From the NCBI RefSeq assembly GCF_000264995.1, contig NW_006767436.1, positions 1,029,414 through 1,093,413 of the forward strand: 64,000 nt of DNA, given 5' to 3'. Source of the DNA: Punctularia strigosozonata HHB-11173 SS5. Its lineage: Eukaryota; Basidiomycota; Agaricomycetes; Corticiales; Punctulariaceae. Below, one piece after another: positions 34,742 through 44,968 of the stretch. Positions within the stretch are counted from its first letter, which is position 1. Every line of letters begins with the position of its first letter. A model generated the notes under the pieces. That model saw nothing but the letters and a program-made list of their open reading frames with translations, was not told the DNA's origin and did no database searches. The translations under genes and the position numbers were made by a program.

Positions 34742-35638
34742 TGTTCCTGCCATATAATCTGAGACACCGCGGAATCCAGATCACCATGTCCTCCGTCCTC
34801 GGCCTCGCTGGTGCCGCACAAGTCTCGGATTACGCAGCGTCGAAGGCAGCCCTCATTGCACTGAACGACTCCCTCCGTTACGAACTCGACAAGCACTACG
34901 CTGCTCCCGGCGTTCGGACCACTCTCTTCGTCCCCGGTCACATCCTGACCCCGATGTTCTCGCGGGCGAACTATCCGTCGGGAAGGCTATATCAGTTCTT
35001 CTTCCCTTCGTTGCATCCGGTCGAGGTCGCCAAGGCTGTCATACGCGCCATTGACGATCAGCACTCTCAAACCGTCTACATGCCGTTCTTCGCAAATTTC
35101 GCGCCGTTCTTGCGCTCGTTACCGAGCTTCTTGCGCGACTTTGCGCAATGGGTACGTACAAATTGCGAATCGTAGTCTATGATTCTGATAGCGTCCCCAG
35201 GTAACGCATGCGGACTACACCATGAAGGGCTTCGAGAAGGTTTCTGGGCGACGAGCTGATGAGCAGTTAACACCATCATCACCTACTGAGAAGTCGCTTG
35301 ATTCTAAGGAGAAGTAGAAGATTAAATCTTAGGCTGCTGGCAGTACTAATCTATCGGGATTTATGAAGACTTTCATTTGGGATTAAGTGTGATGAAAGAC
35401 TTCGCCTTGATATTGGTAGTACAAGAACTTTCGATAAGACAAGGACGAGATCCTATCGTACAAAAATTGTTTATGGATGGATGACCTTCGCGAGGTCTTC
35501 GATCAGCGTTTGCATGCGTCTTGCTTCAATCTGCGCCAAAGTCGAGTTCCTGTCGATGGTGATCGCCTCCGTCAGAGCAGGCAACGTCGTCGCACCGTAA
35601 CCCAACCACTTTCCAGGCGCGACACCCAGATGTCTATA
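34742..35638. repeat. Exact 897-bp direct repeat, copy 2 (right of gap)
   Basis: Second copy of 33390-34286. It contains the SDR 3' exons without their 5' part, and the 3' end of the intact paralog-B peptidase. Confidence 0.9.
34780..35317 (+). pseudogene. 5'-truncated duplicate of the SDR gene
   Basis: The last two SDR exons, from ITMSSVLGLAG to the stop at 35315-35317, are repeated exactly, but promoter, anchor and cofactor-binding half are missing. The catalytic Tyr/Lys motif is present, the NAD site is not, so no enzyme could be made. It is likely an assembly duplicate. Confidence 0.8.
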
Positions 35639-38600
35639 CCTGTACGTAGTCGTCACTGTATCATCTGGCGCGCAAGGGAGACGAAGTACTTACCACTCCC
35701 GATCCTTGATGCCGTCCGAGGAGATGAGACCTCTCTCGAAAGCAGCCAGCTTGGCGTTCGCTCTCTTGACCCTCTTAGCTGCCTGTCTGAGCTCGCGTTC
35801 GATCCTCTTGTCGTGCTTCCCAGGCTTGTGAATATTGGTCTGACAAGTACCTTCACCAGCCTCCTTCCAGATCCATGAAGGGACGAAGTTGGTAATGTCC
35901 AACTCCGCGTCCTGCTTGCCGCGCCGATGGCATGGCTTCGCGTGGAACGATTAAGCGAACAGCTGCCAGGAAACTCGCTACGATCGCACCTTTCCGAGCT
36001 TGCGTCTGACTTTGCAAATGGCCTTGCGCAGCTTTCTCCGGAGGCGCCACTTGGAGTGCCTTCTCCTCCATTTCTTGAGTGCCTTCAACAGGTGCCATTT
36101 AGCATGTACCTTCTCCTTGTCCAGCTTTGCGCTTGAAAGCTGCAGCTCCTCGATAGATTGGCGCAAAGGCGCGAAGTCCACCTCCAAAGAAACAGTAGAG
36201 GCAATGGACTCGACCTTTGCCAGGTAACTGCTGAGTTCCAAAGCATAGTGCGTAGTGTTCAACGGCAAGACTATAGAGTCTGATAAGGACAACGTCTGAA
36301 GGCCAAAGAACTTGGCAACGGCGGTCTAGACGGCATATTCAGCATGGTGGTAGGCATTGCGACTGGTTGCTTACGTGTCTGAAGAATCCTGGATCCGCGT
36401 ATATCTCTTGCCATCTCACGGAGTCGTACACCGAGTGGTAGTGGTAGACAGGATCTTGCAAGGTCGCGCCAAATCCACCATTGCTGCTTGCAATCTATGG
36501 GGACCCAACGTCAGGATGTGGACACTAGATCTTCGGGTAGTAGACAAACCCCGATTCTTTGGAGGAAAACGGTGAAGTCGGAGCCGCTTCCGAGGGGACC
36601 AACGCCAACGCTGTCAGTAGCCGCGGCATGCTGCATTTCGAACATGTCGATGACCTCCTGGCCAACATCTGATGTCGAGCTAGCGTTGCCATACAATGTA
36701 CCGTGATCATTCCGTGCATCCCACAATGATTTGTTCTCCTTCGTGGGGTGAGGTACCTTTTCGGCGGCCTGGCGCACCATATGAGCCAGAGATGGCGAGG
36801 CGCTGGCCCGAAAGCGAGATCCGGACACGGAACCATCTTCGCTCACTGTTAATTATGAACCCACTCGCGTAATTACTCTGAACACTGACCGAGATTCAAG
36901 TAGGACACAACGTGCTTGTCAATCCAGTCTGGACGAGGGTTAGTCAGTGAGAAACTCGTGAACCGTGTGCAATATATGCACCTGCGAAGTCTTCTCCCCA
37001 TTCTGCGAGCAAGAATCGATTTCAGTAAGCGGAAATGCAAATGAGAATAAACGGCGCGCACCGGTACTTCCGATCAGGCCATACTACAGTTGAATATTGG
37101 TCATATATCATGGATGCTATGAGCTGGTATATTTACCTCTTCGGCATCCCAGCTAGCGATCACAATCGTGCGAAGTGGCCTCCATCCAGCCTTAAGTAGA
37201 ACACCGAAACCACGAAGCACCTCGTGCACTGAAGCAGTTCCCGAAGACGGATCCGCAGCCCCCATGACCTGAGTAAGTGGTAGGTGATTGGTACAACACA
37301 TAGTGTTGCTTCAACTCACCCAAGCTGTTGATTCATGCAGTAAGAAAACGGGATCAAGGAGGCCGGAAGGTTCACTCACCATCACGATGGTTCCCAATGA
37401 CGACTACTTCATCCCTGATATGGCCGGGGATCACGCCCATGGTATTCCAGATCTTGATGACCCTCTCATCGACTATAGAGAAAGCAACATAAGGCCGAGG
37501 AACGTAGAAAAGGCAATGAACGCCCACCATGATTAACCAACTTGATGGTACGGTTGGCACCACCCGCCTCGATCTCTCGAAGGAGAAATTGAGCGTTGGC
37601 CCAGCTGATTGGGAGACTAGGTATGGTTGGGATGTTGTCGCCATTTGTACGGGTCGAGTTTTGGTATGCCGGGTATCTGATGTATTTGTAAGACATTGCG
37701 CAGACGATTTGCATAGGAAGCCGCATACCCCGGAGTAGTGGGGTCTCCTGGGTAGACCGAGAGGTACTGAACGGATCCTCTTTGCACGGATGTCGGGTTC
37801 CTGGCAGGTCCATTCGGATACGGTGTATAGCCGTTCTTCTCGGTAACGGTCCCGTCATCGTTGACGTCGCTGTAAATCAAAACGCCAGCAGCACCACGAT
37901 CTTCGGCACCCTTGACCTTCAAACCGCGGAAGATGCCTCCGTATCTCGTAATCACGACCTTCCCTGTGAAGTTGACCCCTTCGGCCTCCAACCTATCGTA
38001 CTCCTCTTTGGTACCGTAACCTGCGTACACGAGTTGCCCTATCGCGGTGCCGTTGCCGCTGAGACCATGAAATGCGGGCACGCTGGTAACGTGCTCCCCG
38101 GCCTCGGGATCAGTGAAGTCGGCAACTTCCTCGACATTGGCGGACCAAACAGCCTCTCCGTCATCTCCGAGGATATCCAAGGAACGATCCATTGGGGTGT
38201 TCATGACCTGTACGGATGTCAGACTCGGTCACAAGTCCGAATATACATCACATACCGGGTAGTATGTGTCGATCCAAGCTCGGGGAGCGTCGCCGAAGGA
38301 TTCTGTCGTGATGGACAAAGTAGCATCGCGCGATTCCGGAGATCCCGCCTCCAAAAGAGGCGCTTCGCCCGGTAAGAAGCCTGCGGGCGGGAGAGCACCG
38401 AGTTCCTTCTCCAACACAGTATAGAACAGCTTGGCCGTGGTCAGATCGCCATCGGTTCCGGCCATATGCGGCTTGGAAGCAAACAATCGCGAAGCAAGGA
38501 TTGCACTCTGTTCATTCGGCACTCCACTAGAAATTATTGTATCAACAACAGGTGTGCGGTCATACACATGACAGTGACTTACAGGAAGACCTTCTCGATC

Positions 38601-38893
38601 TGCTCATGGGACAACCACCTGCCCGACCTATGTGGATGAGCAGCAGATTCGGACCATTTGTCGTCCTGAGAAGCCCATGACCGGGCATGTAGGCCACGGA
38701 GGGAGACTGTCCAGAGCGAGTATATGAGGGCAATACCACATGCTGCAAGCAGTCGCTTCTGGGACGTTGTTCGGCCGGTTTTCGGAGCGACGGTGCATGC
38801 TTCGACGTCGTGAACCTCAAGCTTTGCAGGAGCAACGCCGTGCTCTGCCTCGGGCGCCGTAAGGGGCACCCGGGAATGCTCGTTGAAACCCAT
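35471..38893 (-). CDS. M28B membrane peptidase, glutamate carboxypeptidase II-like (paralog B)
   Basis: Multi-exon gene from ATG 38893 ([19 protein letters not shown]) to TAA 35473-35471. It has the same layout as paralog A: a cytosolic tail of about 45 residues, a membrane segment ([18 protein letters not shown]), protease-associated domain ([38 protein letters not shown]), and catalytic domain with zinc ligands and catalytic Glu in [26 protein letters not shown] and HYHSVYD. In the C-terminal helical domain it carries a very basic segment ([20 protein letters not shown] and on, about 36000-36130) where paralog A has a Gly/Pro-bearing stretch. The cytosolic tails also differ. It is divergent from the Ohr gene (217 bp). 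The last 168 coding bases also occur left of the gap. Confidence 0.92.
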
Positions 38894-38930
38894 GGCGGCG
38901 ATGGGGGGAAGAGCCAAGGTGTGTGAAGGG

Positions 38931-38940
38931 TTTATTTATA
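38931..38940 (-). promoter_or_regulatory. TATA box of peptidase paralog B
   Basis: On the minus strand this reads TATAAATAAA, 38-47 bases upstream of ATG 38893, so the 5' leader would be very short. It is a consensus match only. Confidence 0.4.
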
Positions 38941-39110
38941 CCTGTGCCATTGCGAGGCTTGCTCCAAGAATGGGCACAAGTCGGCCATGAGATGCTCATG
39001 GCGGAGGCCGGTCATCGCCACCCACGTTCGCCGATGCACCGTGGTCAACCGTCACACCATGACGCACTGCATCGTCCGACCCGGGAGTCAGCTGGTTGCA
39101 GACGACCAAC

Positions 39111-39869
39111 ATGCTCGTACCATCCGTCCTTAGGCCGTCGGCGCGTTGGGCAACGCCTGCCCTCGTCGCATACCGTTCTTTGTCCACCACGGCGACACGC
39201 CAAGCGCCGCTCACTATTAAGAAAGAGTTGGTGCGCGAAGAACAGTCTATCTCGAGACCTACGTCGCGCTTATCGTGGTTGAACGCCTTCAGTACACCGC
39301 GAAAGCTACTGCTACGGGCGCAGGAAGGAACGGCACTGTCAAGTCAGAAGACAATGGCGAGGCTCCTCTCTCATTGAAGCTCTCTACTCCGAAACCCATG
39401 GGTGGTCAGGGTGACGGTCAGAATCCCGAGCAGTTGTTTGCCATGGGATACGCTTGTAAGCACCTGCGCAGACATGTGGAGTGTAATCTGATGTCTGGCG
39501 TGAAAGCGTGCTTCCTCGGCGCTCTTCAGCTCACGGCCAAGAACGCTGGTAGGCATTGATTTGACCCGCGCGCGACCACGAATGCAGACCCTGACCCTTC
39601 TTGGTACAGGCAAGGCCGACATAGCGGCTAATGCAAAGATCCATACCAGCGTCTCCATTGGACCTCCCGAGCAACCGCCGTTGCCCGGCTTCGGCCTGCG
39701 AGTGACAATCGAGGTCGAGGGCGTCGATGACGACAAAATCATTGGCGATACTCACGAGGTGCTTTTCATTCGAACGTCTGATTGTTTGCCCAACTGACGC
39801 ATTTTCCAGTTCTGCCCGTACAGTCGGTTGATTAAGCATGGTGCTCAGGTGACGGTGAAGAAAATCTGA
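39111..39869 (+). CDS. Ohr/OsmC-family organic hydroperoxide reductase, mitochondrial
   Basis: Five exons (39111-39230, 39293-39455, 39507-39548, 39610-39758, 39810-39869) give 177 residues. Ohr enzymes are thiol peroxidases that reduce organic hydroperoxides. After a presequence-like start (MLVPSVLRPSARWATPALVA, Arg- and Ser/Thr-rich, no acids) the body shows ELYTAKATATGAGRNG, LSLKLSTPKPMGG, NPEQLFAMGYASCFLGALQL with the peroxidatic Cys, DIAANAKIHTSVSIGP, and THEFCPYSRLIKHG with the resolving Cys. The active-site Arg of the family is probably in the GAGRNG loop. The family is mainly bacterial; fungal copies with mitochondrial signals are known and thought to come from bacteria by transfer. 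All four introns are of the local type, so any transfer is old. Confidence 0.93.
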
Positions 39870-41182
39870 GCCTCAACATGCGAGATCCCTCGCTCTCTGA
39901 TAAGCGTGTACAGTACACCTGCGCACTGGAAATAAGAATGAACGCCGCATGTATGCACCCAGGCGCACAAGAAATGTCTTTGGCTCTTTCCCGACAGCCT
40001 GTGTGGAAATGCACATCAGCTGAATCTAGACTGGAAATAATCCCAGCGATGATGATGCGCCCGTCTTCGCGGGTATCCATCTCCAATGCGTCCGTCCCCA
40101 CGAGCTACTGAGCCATGGGACGCACAGGATGCACTGCGAGAAGGCGACAGTAGTCGGGGAGTTGAGCAAAAGGGTAAAACGTCGTCTCCTTGAAGCCAGC
40201 TGGGTTTATCATGACTCATGATCCCAAAGAGCACATACGCGTGTCGGAAATGTGTACTGGCTAGCATAGCATCCACCATACGACTGGCGAGGAGCGCTCT
40301 CGGGAAAGCCAGTGCTCATAGTAGGTAGCAAATGTGATGTCAACAAAGCGAGTATACATAGCTTCTGCAGTACAGTAGCTGTACTGGTATCGATGCAGAT
40401 GCACCAGCTGAATACCGTGCTTTGCGGCGCTCGATACGGAGAAACGCTCAACGTATTCCTCGATCATTCTCGTTGCTGCGAGGACGGCACGATAGCGGTA
40501 CCGTGGGCAGTTGACCCACTACGTCAGGTCTCAAACGTGGAAGGTGTGGCATAGCCCCGGGCTAAGAACAAGAACCCCTTGGGCGATTTCCAAGGTTTCC
40601 TTGACATCTGGCTACGGCTATAATGGCTTCGCGCAGCACAGCAGACACTTTATCTTCACCCCTGGAGAGCTCGAGATTACGCGCGCCCGTGCTCGGATCC
40701 CCCATTTTTTGGCGCCCTCTCCTTCACCTTCTCGGGCTAGTCCCCATTGTGATATGCTGGACGTTCAACTTTTGGACCCTGCTTGCAGGCTTGGAATGGA
40801 CGCTGTGCAGTCATGTTACATACGCGTTTTGTCAGATGAGGCCACGGACTGCTATCGCGTCGACGAGCTATTGAAAGAAGCGCAGGTGCCTGGCGCGTCT
40901 AATGCTTCGGTCATATCTCTCGACAGCTTGTGTACTGCAGCAAGGCAAACAGCAACGCGCCGTGCACCACAAGCTGATACGCTCAGACGCGTACTGAACG
41001 GTGCAAGCAAGAGGCGCGCCGAAACGGCTTCCAAACCTGTACGTGGCCCGCATTCTACCGGTGGCCCGTTCATTGAACCAAAAACAAAGGGCCGTGTCCA
41101 GAATTCCGGACACTCTCTTAACCCTGCTTTCTACCCTTCTGTGAGAGGTTCATCGCCCCTTTACTCTCCATTCAGCACCTGA
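39870..41182. other. 1.3-kb region before the acidic orphan; unproven open frame
   Basis: A plus-strand frame is open from 40511 (GTG) to TGA 41180-41182. It is in the same frame as the following gene, whose ATG starts at the very next base. A different frame at 40623 has an ATG and a short hydrophobic stretch (LLHLLGLVPIVICWTF). Neither matches a family. The region may be a long 5' leader or an unrecognised upstream exon. Confidence 0.3.
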
Positions 41183-42659
41183 ATGCCCCAGCAGAACTCT
41201 GCAACAGCCACCCTGCTCACTAACATGCCTGCCACACTGACCGGTATCGACGTTACGCCTTCCGGCCATGCCATTGCACGACTTAAAGAAGAAGTAAGTG
41301 TTCTCATTGAACGATCTAATGCTACATCACTCTAATCACTATTGTGAATAGCTGCACTTTCTTCGCCTCTGTCGAACGCGCCGTAACTTGGTCCTCGACT
41401 CGATTTGTCCGGAGCTGGCGCCTCACATCGTGATCACTCCCCCGGACTCGTGTGCCGCAGAGCACTACTACACATGCACCAGCAATGCTGTTCAGGTATT
41501 GTCTAATCCAAGGGACCACCTGTGTGCCATGCCGCAGGACATTGGAGTAGAGCGCATGCCACCTCCGTGTTCCTCAGATGAAACTTCATCACCCGTAATT
41601 GAGAAGGACATGCACGTTACGGTCACCAGTCAAGATCGTCGCGTGCGGAGGCGATGTCAACCATGCAACCCCTTGCTAACGTTTGGCAGCCTATCTTTGA
41701 TGGTGAGCAGTCTTACAAATGTTCGCCGTGTCAAAATGCGTCCACGCTGATGCACGCGTACAGGATACTGCTGACGACCAGAAATCCCCCGAAGCAATGC
41801 TTCTAGGCATTTGCGTAAGTCTCGTTGCTGGTTCAGATTTCATTGCTCTTTTTTATCTTGCTGTTTCCAGGCCTTACAAGCGAGTGCCATAGCGTGTTCA
41901 CGCCGATCACGCTATACTTCAGCCAGTTTCCCTTGGCCAGATAAACCCTTCCGGTGGTTAGACCCCGCAGCTCCCCTACTACTCAGCGCGAGTCGAACAC
42001 TTGGTACCGTTATCATCGACTCCGCCAAGCCCTTCGGAGCGCCCCACATCATCATCCAGGAGCCTCCTCCATGGGACGAGAATCCTTGGGTTCCGTATGG
42101 GAACAGCGTACCCAACCCTCAGGACGCTGCTTTCGGGCGATTGCTTACGGTCCCCGGCTGGCGTCTCCCTGTGATCAATCCAGCTCCATGGGTCTTCGAA
42201 GACGAGCGAATAGACTGCACCACCATATCCTCCTGGATTGAAGAGCCGGACATTGCCCCAAGCTCGTGTGATTCTTCCCCAATCGTGTCCACCGTACCCT
42301 TGCTCTGCGAGGACGGCTGGTACTATGATCCTTTGGACGCGCAGACCACGACCCCTCTTACGTTTGACGACCCTGACGAGAGCGCGACTCTCGAAGACAT
42401 CACTCCGATGTTATCGCCGACCTCGGCTACGAGCACTGAAAACTGGTGTCCAGACCTGGAAATCTTCCCTTGGGACGACGAAGCATTCCCGGATCTGGGT
42501 CGCTTATCTTGCGACGAGGCCGGCAACTCTTTGAGTATGGGTTTGCACTGCGGAGACAGACTACTTTGCGACAGTCGCGGGGTTTTGAATGACGCTAAGG
42601 CGGAGTCCTTCTCTCCTGTTTCGGACTCCGGTTTGAGGGCTATCATAGTTGAGTCGTGA
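41183..42659 (+). CDS. Acidic orphan protein
   Basis: Four exons (41183-41293, 41352-41702, 41764-41814, 41871-42659) join in phase 0 to 433 residues. ATG 41183 directly follows an in-frame stop, which fixes the start of this frame. The N-terminal part has a short helix (HAIARLKEELHFLRLCRTRR). The C-terminal half is acidic, Trp- and Pro-rich (EPPPWDENPWVPYG, WYYDPLDAQTTTPLTFDD, LEIFPWDDEAFPDLGRLSCD). No signal peptide, membrane segment or catalytic motif is seen and I do not recognise the family. The acidic, aromatic-studded tail resembles activation domains, but that is speculation. Coding status rests on four introns that keep frame with good splice sites. Confidence 0.55.
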
Positions 42660-43174
42660 CTGCGATTGTGTTCTGGGACTGGGGTGTATGGGTACATTCA
42701 CGGACACCGAACGATCATTGGACGATCAACGTTGTTTGGCATAAACAGAGGACATTCCACTTTCGCGCATGCTTGCATTCGTTTCCATTACTGTCATTGT
42801 ACCATAGCAATGATGAACCCATGTAGGGTATCTGCAATCAACTCTGCCGACTTTGCAGGGATGTAAAGAGAGTATCGGTAGGATGTCCTCATTCCTGCCT
42901 GAGGCACGACCTACATAGTCGACTCTCACGCTTTTGGCGGGGAGAACCAGGGAGAACCAGACTCTTTCTGACTCTTCTGCGCTGCCGACCGGGCGAACAC
43001 CGAGCTGATGACTCCAATAAGAGATGCAAGACTTCCTCGGGGTAGGGGAGTACATAAGTGCTCTCAAGCGCAGAGCTCCGATATCGTCAGCCAACATACG
43101 GTTACCCGCTACTCAACGTAACGATACCGGGCCCCTCACTCGTTTGCTGCCACCCCTGCCACCGCATCGAGATC
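42660..43174. other. Spacer before glycosyltransferase gene
   Basis: No gene seen in 515 bases. A perfect tandem pair of the 10-mer GGAGAACCAG lies at 42941-42960. It probably holds the downstream gene's promoter. Confidence 0.4.
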
Positions 43175-44413
43175 ATGGACGGCGACATATCATACCATCG
43201 TCCCACTGGACTCCATGAAATCCTCCTCCACGAACTCGACCTTCGATCAGATGCCGACGTCGACTTCGCCCTCTGCAACCCAAACCCCGTAACCGACGAC
43301 AAAAATATTTGGTTTTTCTGGCACGCCGGCTACGAGACGATGCATTCATACACAAAGCGCGACGTTCGCGGCTGGCACCGCCGTTTCTCAAAACGAGGCT
43401 GGACGATCCGGGTCCTCAATACCCAGTCCAATCGCAACTCCCCGCTTCACCTCTCCAAATACCTAGATACAGATGACCCTGCCACATTCCCGCAAGCCTT
43501 CATTGACGGCAAGATCACTGGACATCACGCATTGCAACATACCTCCGATCTGGTCCGCTTCCCCCTCCTTCTCAAGTACGGCGGTGTCTATGCAGACGTC
43601 GGGATGATCCAGATTGGGAACCTGGATCGCCTATGGAATGAGACGATAGCTAATCCGGCATCTCCCTACGAGGTTCTCTCGTATAACTTCGCTGATGTCG
43701 GGTTGGCGAACTACTTCCTCGCCGCACGCAAGGACAACCCTTTTTTCCGGCGTTGTCATCGACTCTTCCTGAAAATATGGGAAGGTCGGACAAGCACGAC
43801 GGGGATGTCGGAAAGTCCATTGCTCAAGGGCGTGCCCATGTTGCAATCTCCCAAAGGATTCGAAGAAGACGGCGTATTCTACTCTGTTGAGGAGGCTAGC
43901 CGGATTTTATCGGACTATATCATCCAAGGCCAGGTTATCACCATGGTCATGGGTCTCCTCGACGAGGAAGGGGATGGAGAAGATGACGGTGCTTGGGACG
44001 GACCGGCGTACGTATCTGCTCGCATTTACGCCATCGACTACATGGTCGGGTCTCAGTTGATCAACCTGATGACGGATTGGGACGGAGAACGGGCATTTGC
44101 GTTGATGTCGCTCTCGCTACCGACGGAGGGGGAGGCGGAGTCAGCGGACCAGGCCAAAGCGCGAGAGATCGTCGAGGCGTGTTTGACGAAGAGCTTCGGG
44201 TTCAAATTGGCGCATGGGCTTATCCTGCGGGTATTAGGGGAGACGCTGGGCTCGCTGTGGAGGAAGCATGAGGGATCGGATGCGGTTCCCCATACTTACG
44301 CGCATTGGCTGAGGTACGGTGTTGTTCATTGGGATCAAGCCCAGCTGCCGCCACCGAAGCCGTACAAGACCGGTACGGTGTATAAGAAGGGGCCTCTCCT
44401 GAGGGAGGAATAG
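43175..44413 (+). CDS. Capsule-synthesis-type glycosyltransferase
   Basis: An intronless frame of 412 residues from ATG 43175. Fungal proteins of this kind (PF05704 and the related GT32 sugar-transferase family) are predicted to add sugars using a nucleotide donor. Visible features are KNIWFFWHAGYETMHSYTKR near residue 48, GWTIRVLN, ITGHHALQHTSDLVRFPLLL and KYGGVYADVGMI near residue 145, where the DxD donor site normally lies; here the second Asp is replaced by Gly. YNFADVGLANYFLAARKDNP follows. No signal peptide or membrane anchor is apparent at this start. An earlier non-ATG extension was not used because it meets no family feature. Single-exon structure is unusual among its neighbours. Confidence 0.82.
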   Translation: MDGDISYHRPTGLHEILLHELDLRSDADVDFALCNPNPVTDDKNIWFFWHAGYETMHSYTKRDVRGWHRRFSKRGWTIRVLNTQSNRNSPLHLSKYLDTDDPATFPQAFIDGKITGHHALQHTSDLVRFPLLLKYGGVYADVGMIQIGNLDRLWNETIANPASPYEVLSYNFADVGLANYFLAARKDNPFFRRCHRLFLKIWEGRTSTTGMSESPLLKGVPMLQSPKGFEEDGVFYSVEEASRILSDYIIQGQVITMVMGLLDEEGDGEDDGAWDGPAYVSARIYAIDYMVGSQLINLMTDWDGERAFALMSLSLPTEGEAESADQAKAREIVEACLTKSFGFKLAHGLILRVLGETLGSLWRKHEGSDAVPHTYAHWLRYGVVHWDQAQLPPPKPYKTGTVYKKGPLLREE

Positions 44414-44968
44414 ATATCGCTTAGTCACGTTCATTAGACTCCGAGAATACTTGTCCTCCAAAAAGAAGTGCGGCGGGAGCGTGAACTGGTATTTATCGTC
44501 ATCAGCCCGACTTTGAGCACATCTTTGTTGCATCTTCCATATCCGTACACCTCCATGCGCAAACCGGACAGCAAGTGCTGAATGCGGAATGCCGGTGAGA
44601 TACCCATTGTATGCTGCGGGATTCTCGAGGTCACTCCCTTCAGTTCGGTGGTATTCCCTGAGGGTCATCTTGTCGCCCTTTATCTGCGTGTCGCCTGCAA
44701 AGATGAGCCTCGTGACGGCCGATATCTGCTGGCGAAGGGTTACGGGCAAGTCATTGGCATATAGGCGCTGGAAGTACTGCAAGAACTGGTATCGACGGCA
44801 GATCGCCTGAATCACTGTCAATGTCACTGCTTCTGTCGCGCTTCGCGTGTATGTACGTCATCGGCAGACGAAAGAGGACCTGACGCGTCCGAAATCCGGG
44901 GCCAAACTCCAGAATCCAGATGGCGTCCCGGGGTATCTCCACAGATATCGATCTCTTCCTCGACCACC
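44414..44968. other. Spacer before branching enzyme, with an antisense coding-like frame
   Basis: The spacer should hold the branching enzyme promoter. On the minus strand a frame without ATG at its head is open across most of it and is listed separately. Confidence 0.35.
44436..44857 (-). pseudogene. Possible gene fragment, unknown family
   Basis: A minus-strand frame opens after a TGA just upstream of 44857 and reads on for over 130 codons (VIQAICRRYQFLQYFQRLYA, PVTLRQQISAVTRLIFAGDT, LPPHFFLEDKYS). Composition and C-rich third positions look protein-like, but there is no ATG near its head, no recognised domain, and no obvious promoter space. It may be a gene remnant, an exon of an unresolved gene, or chance. 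Confidence 0.2.
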
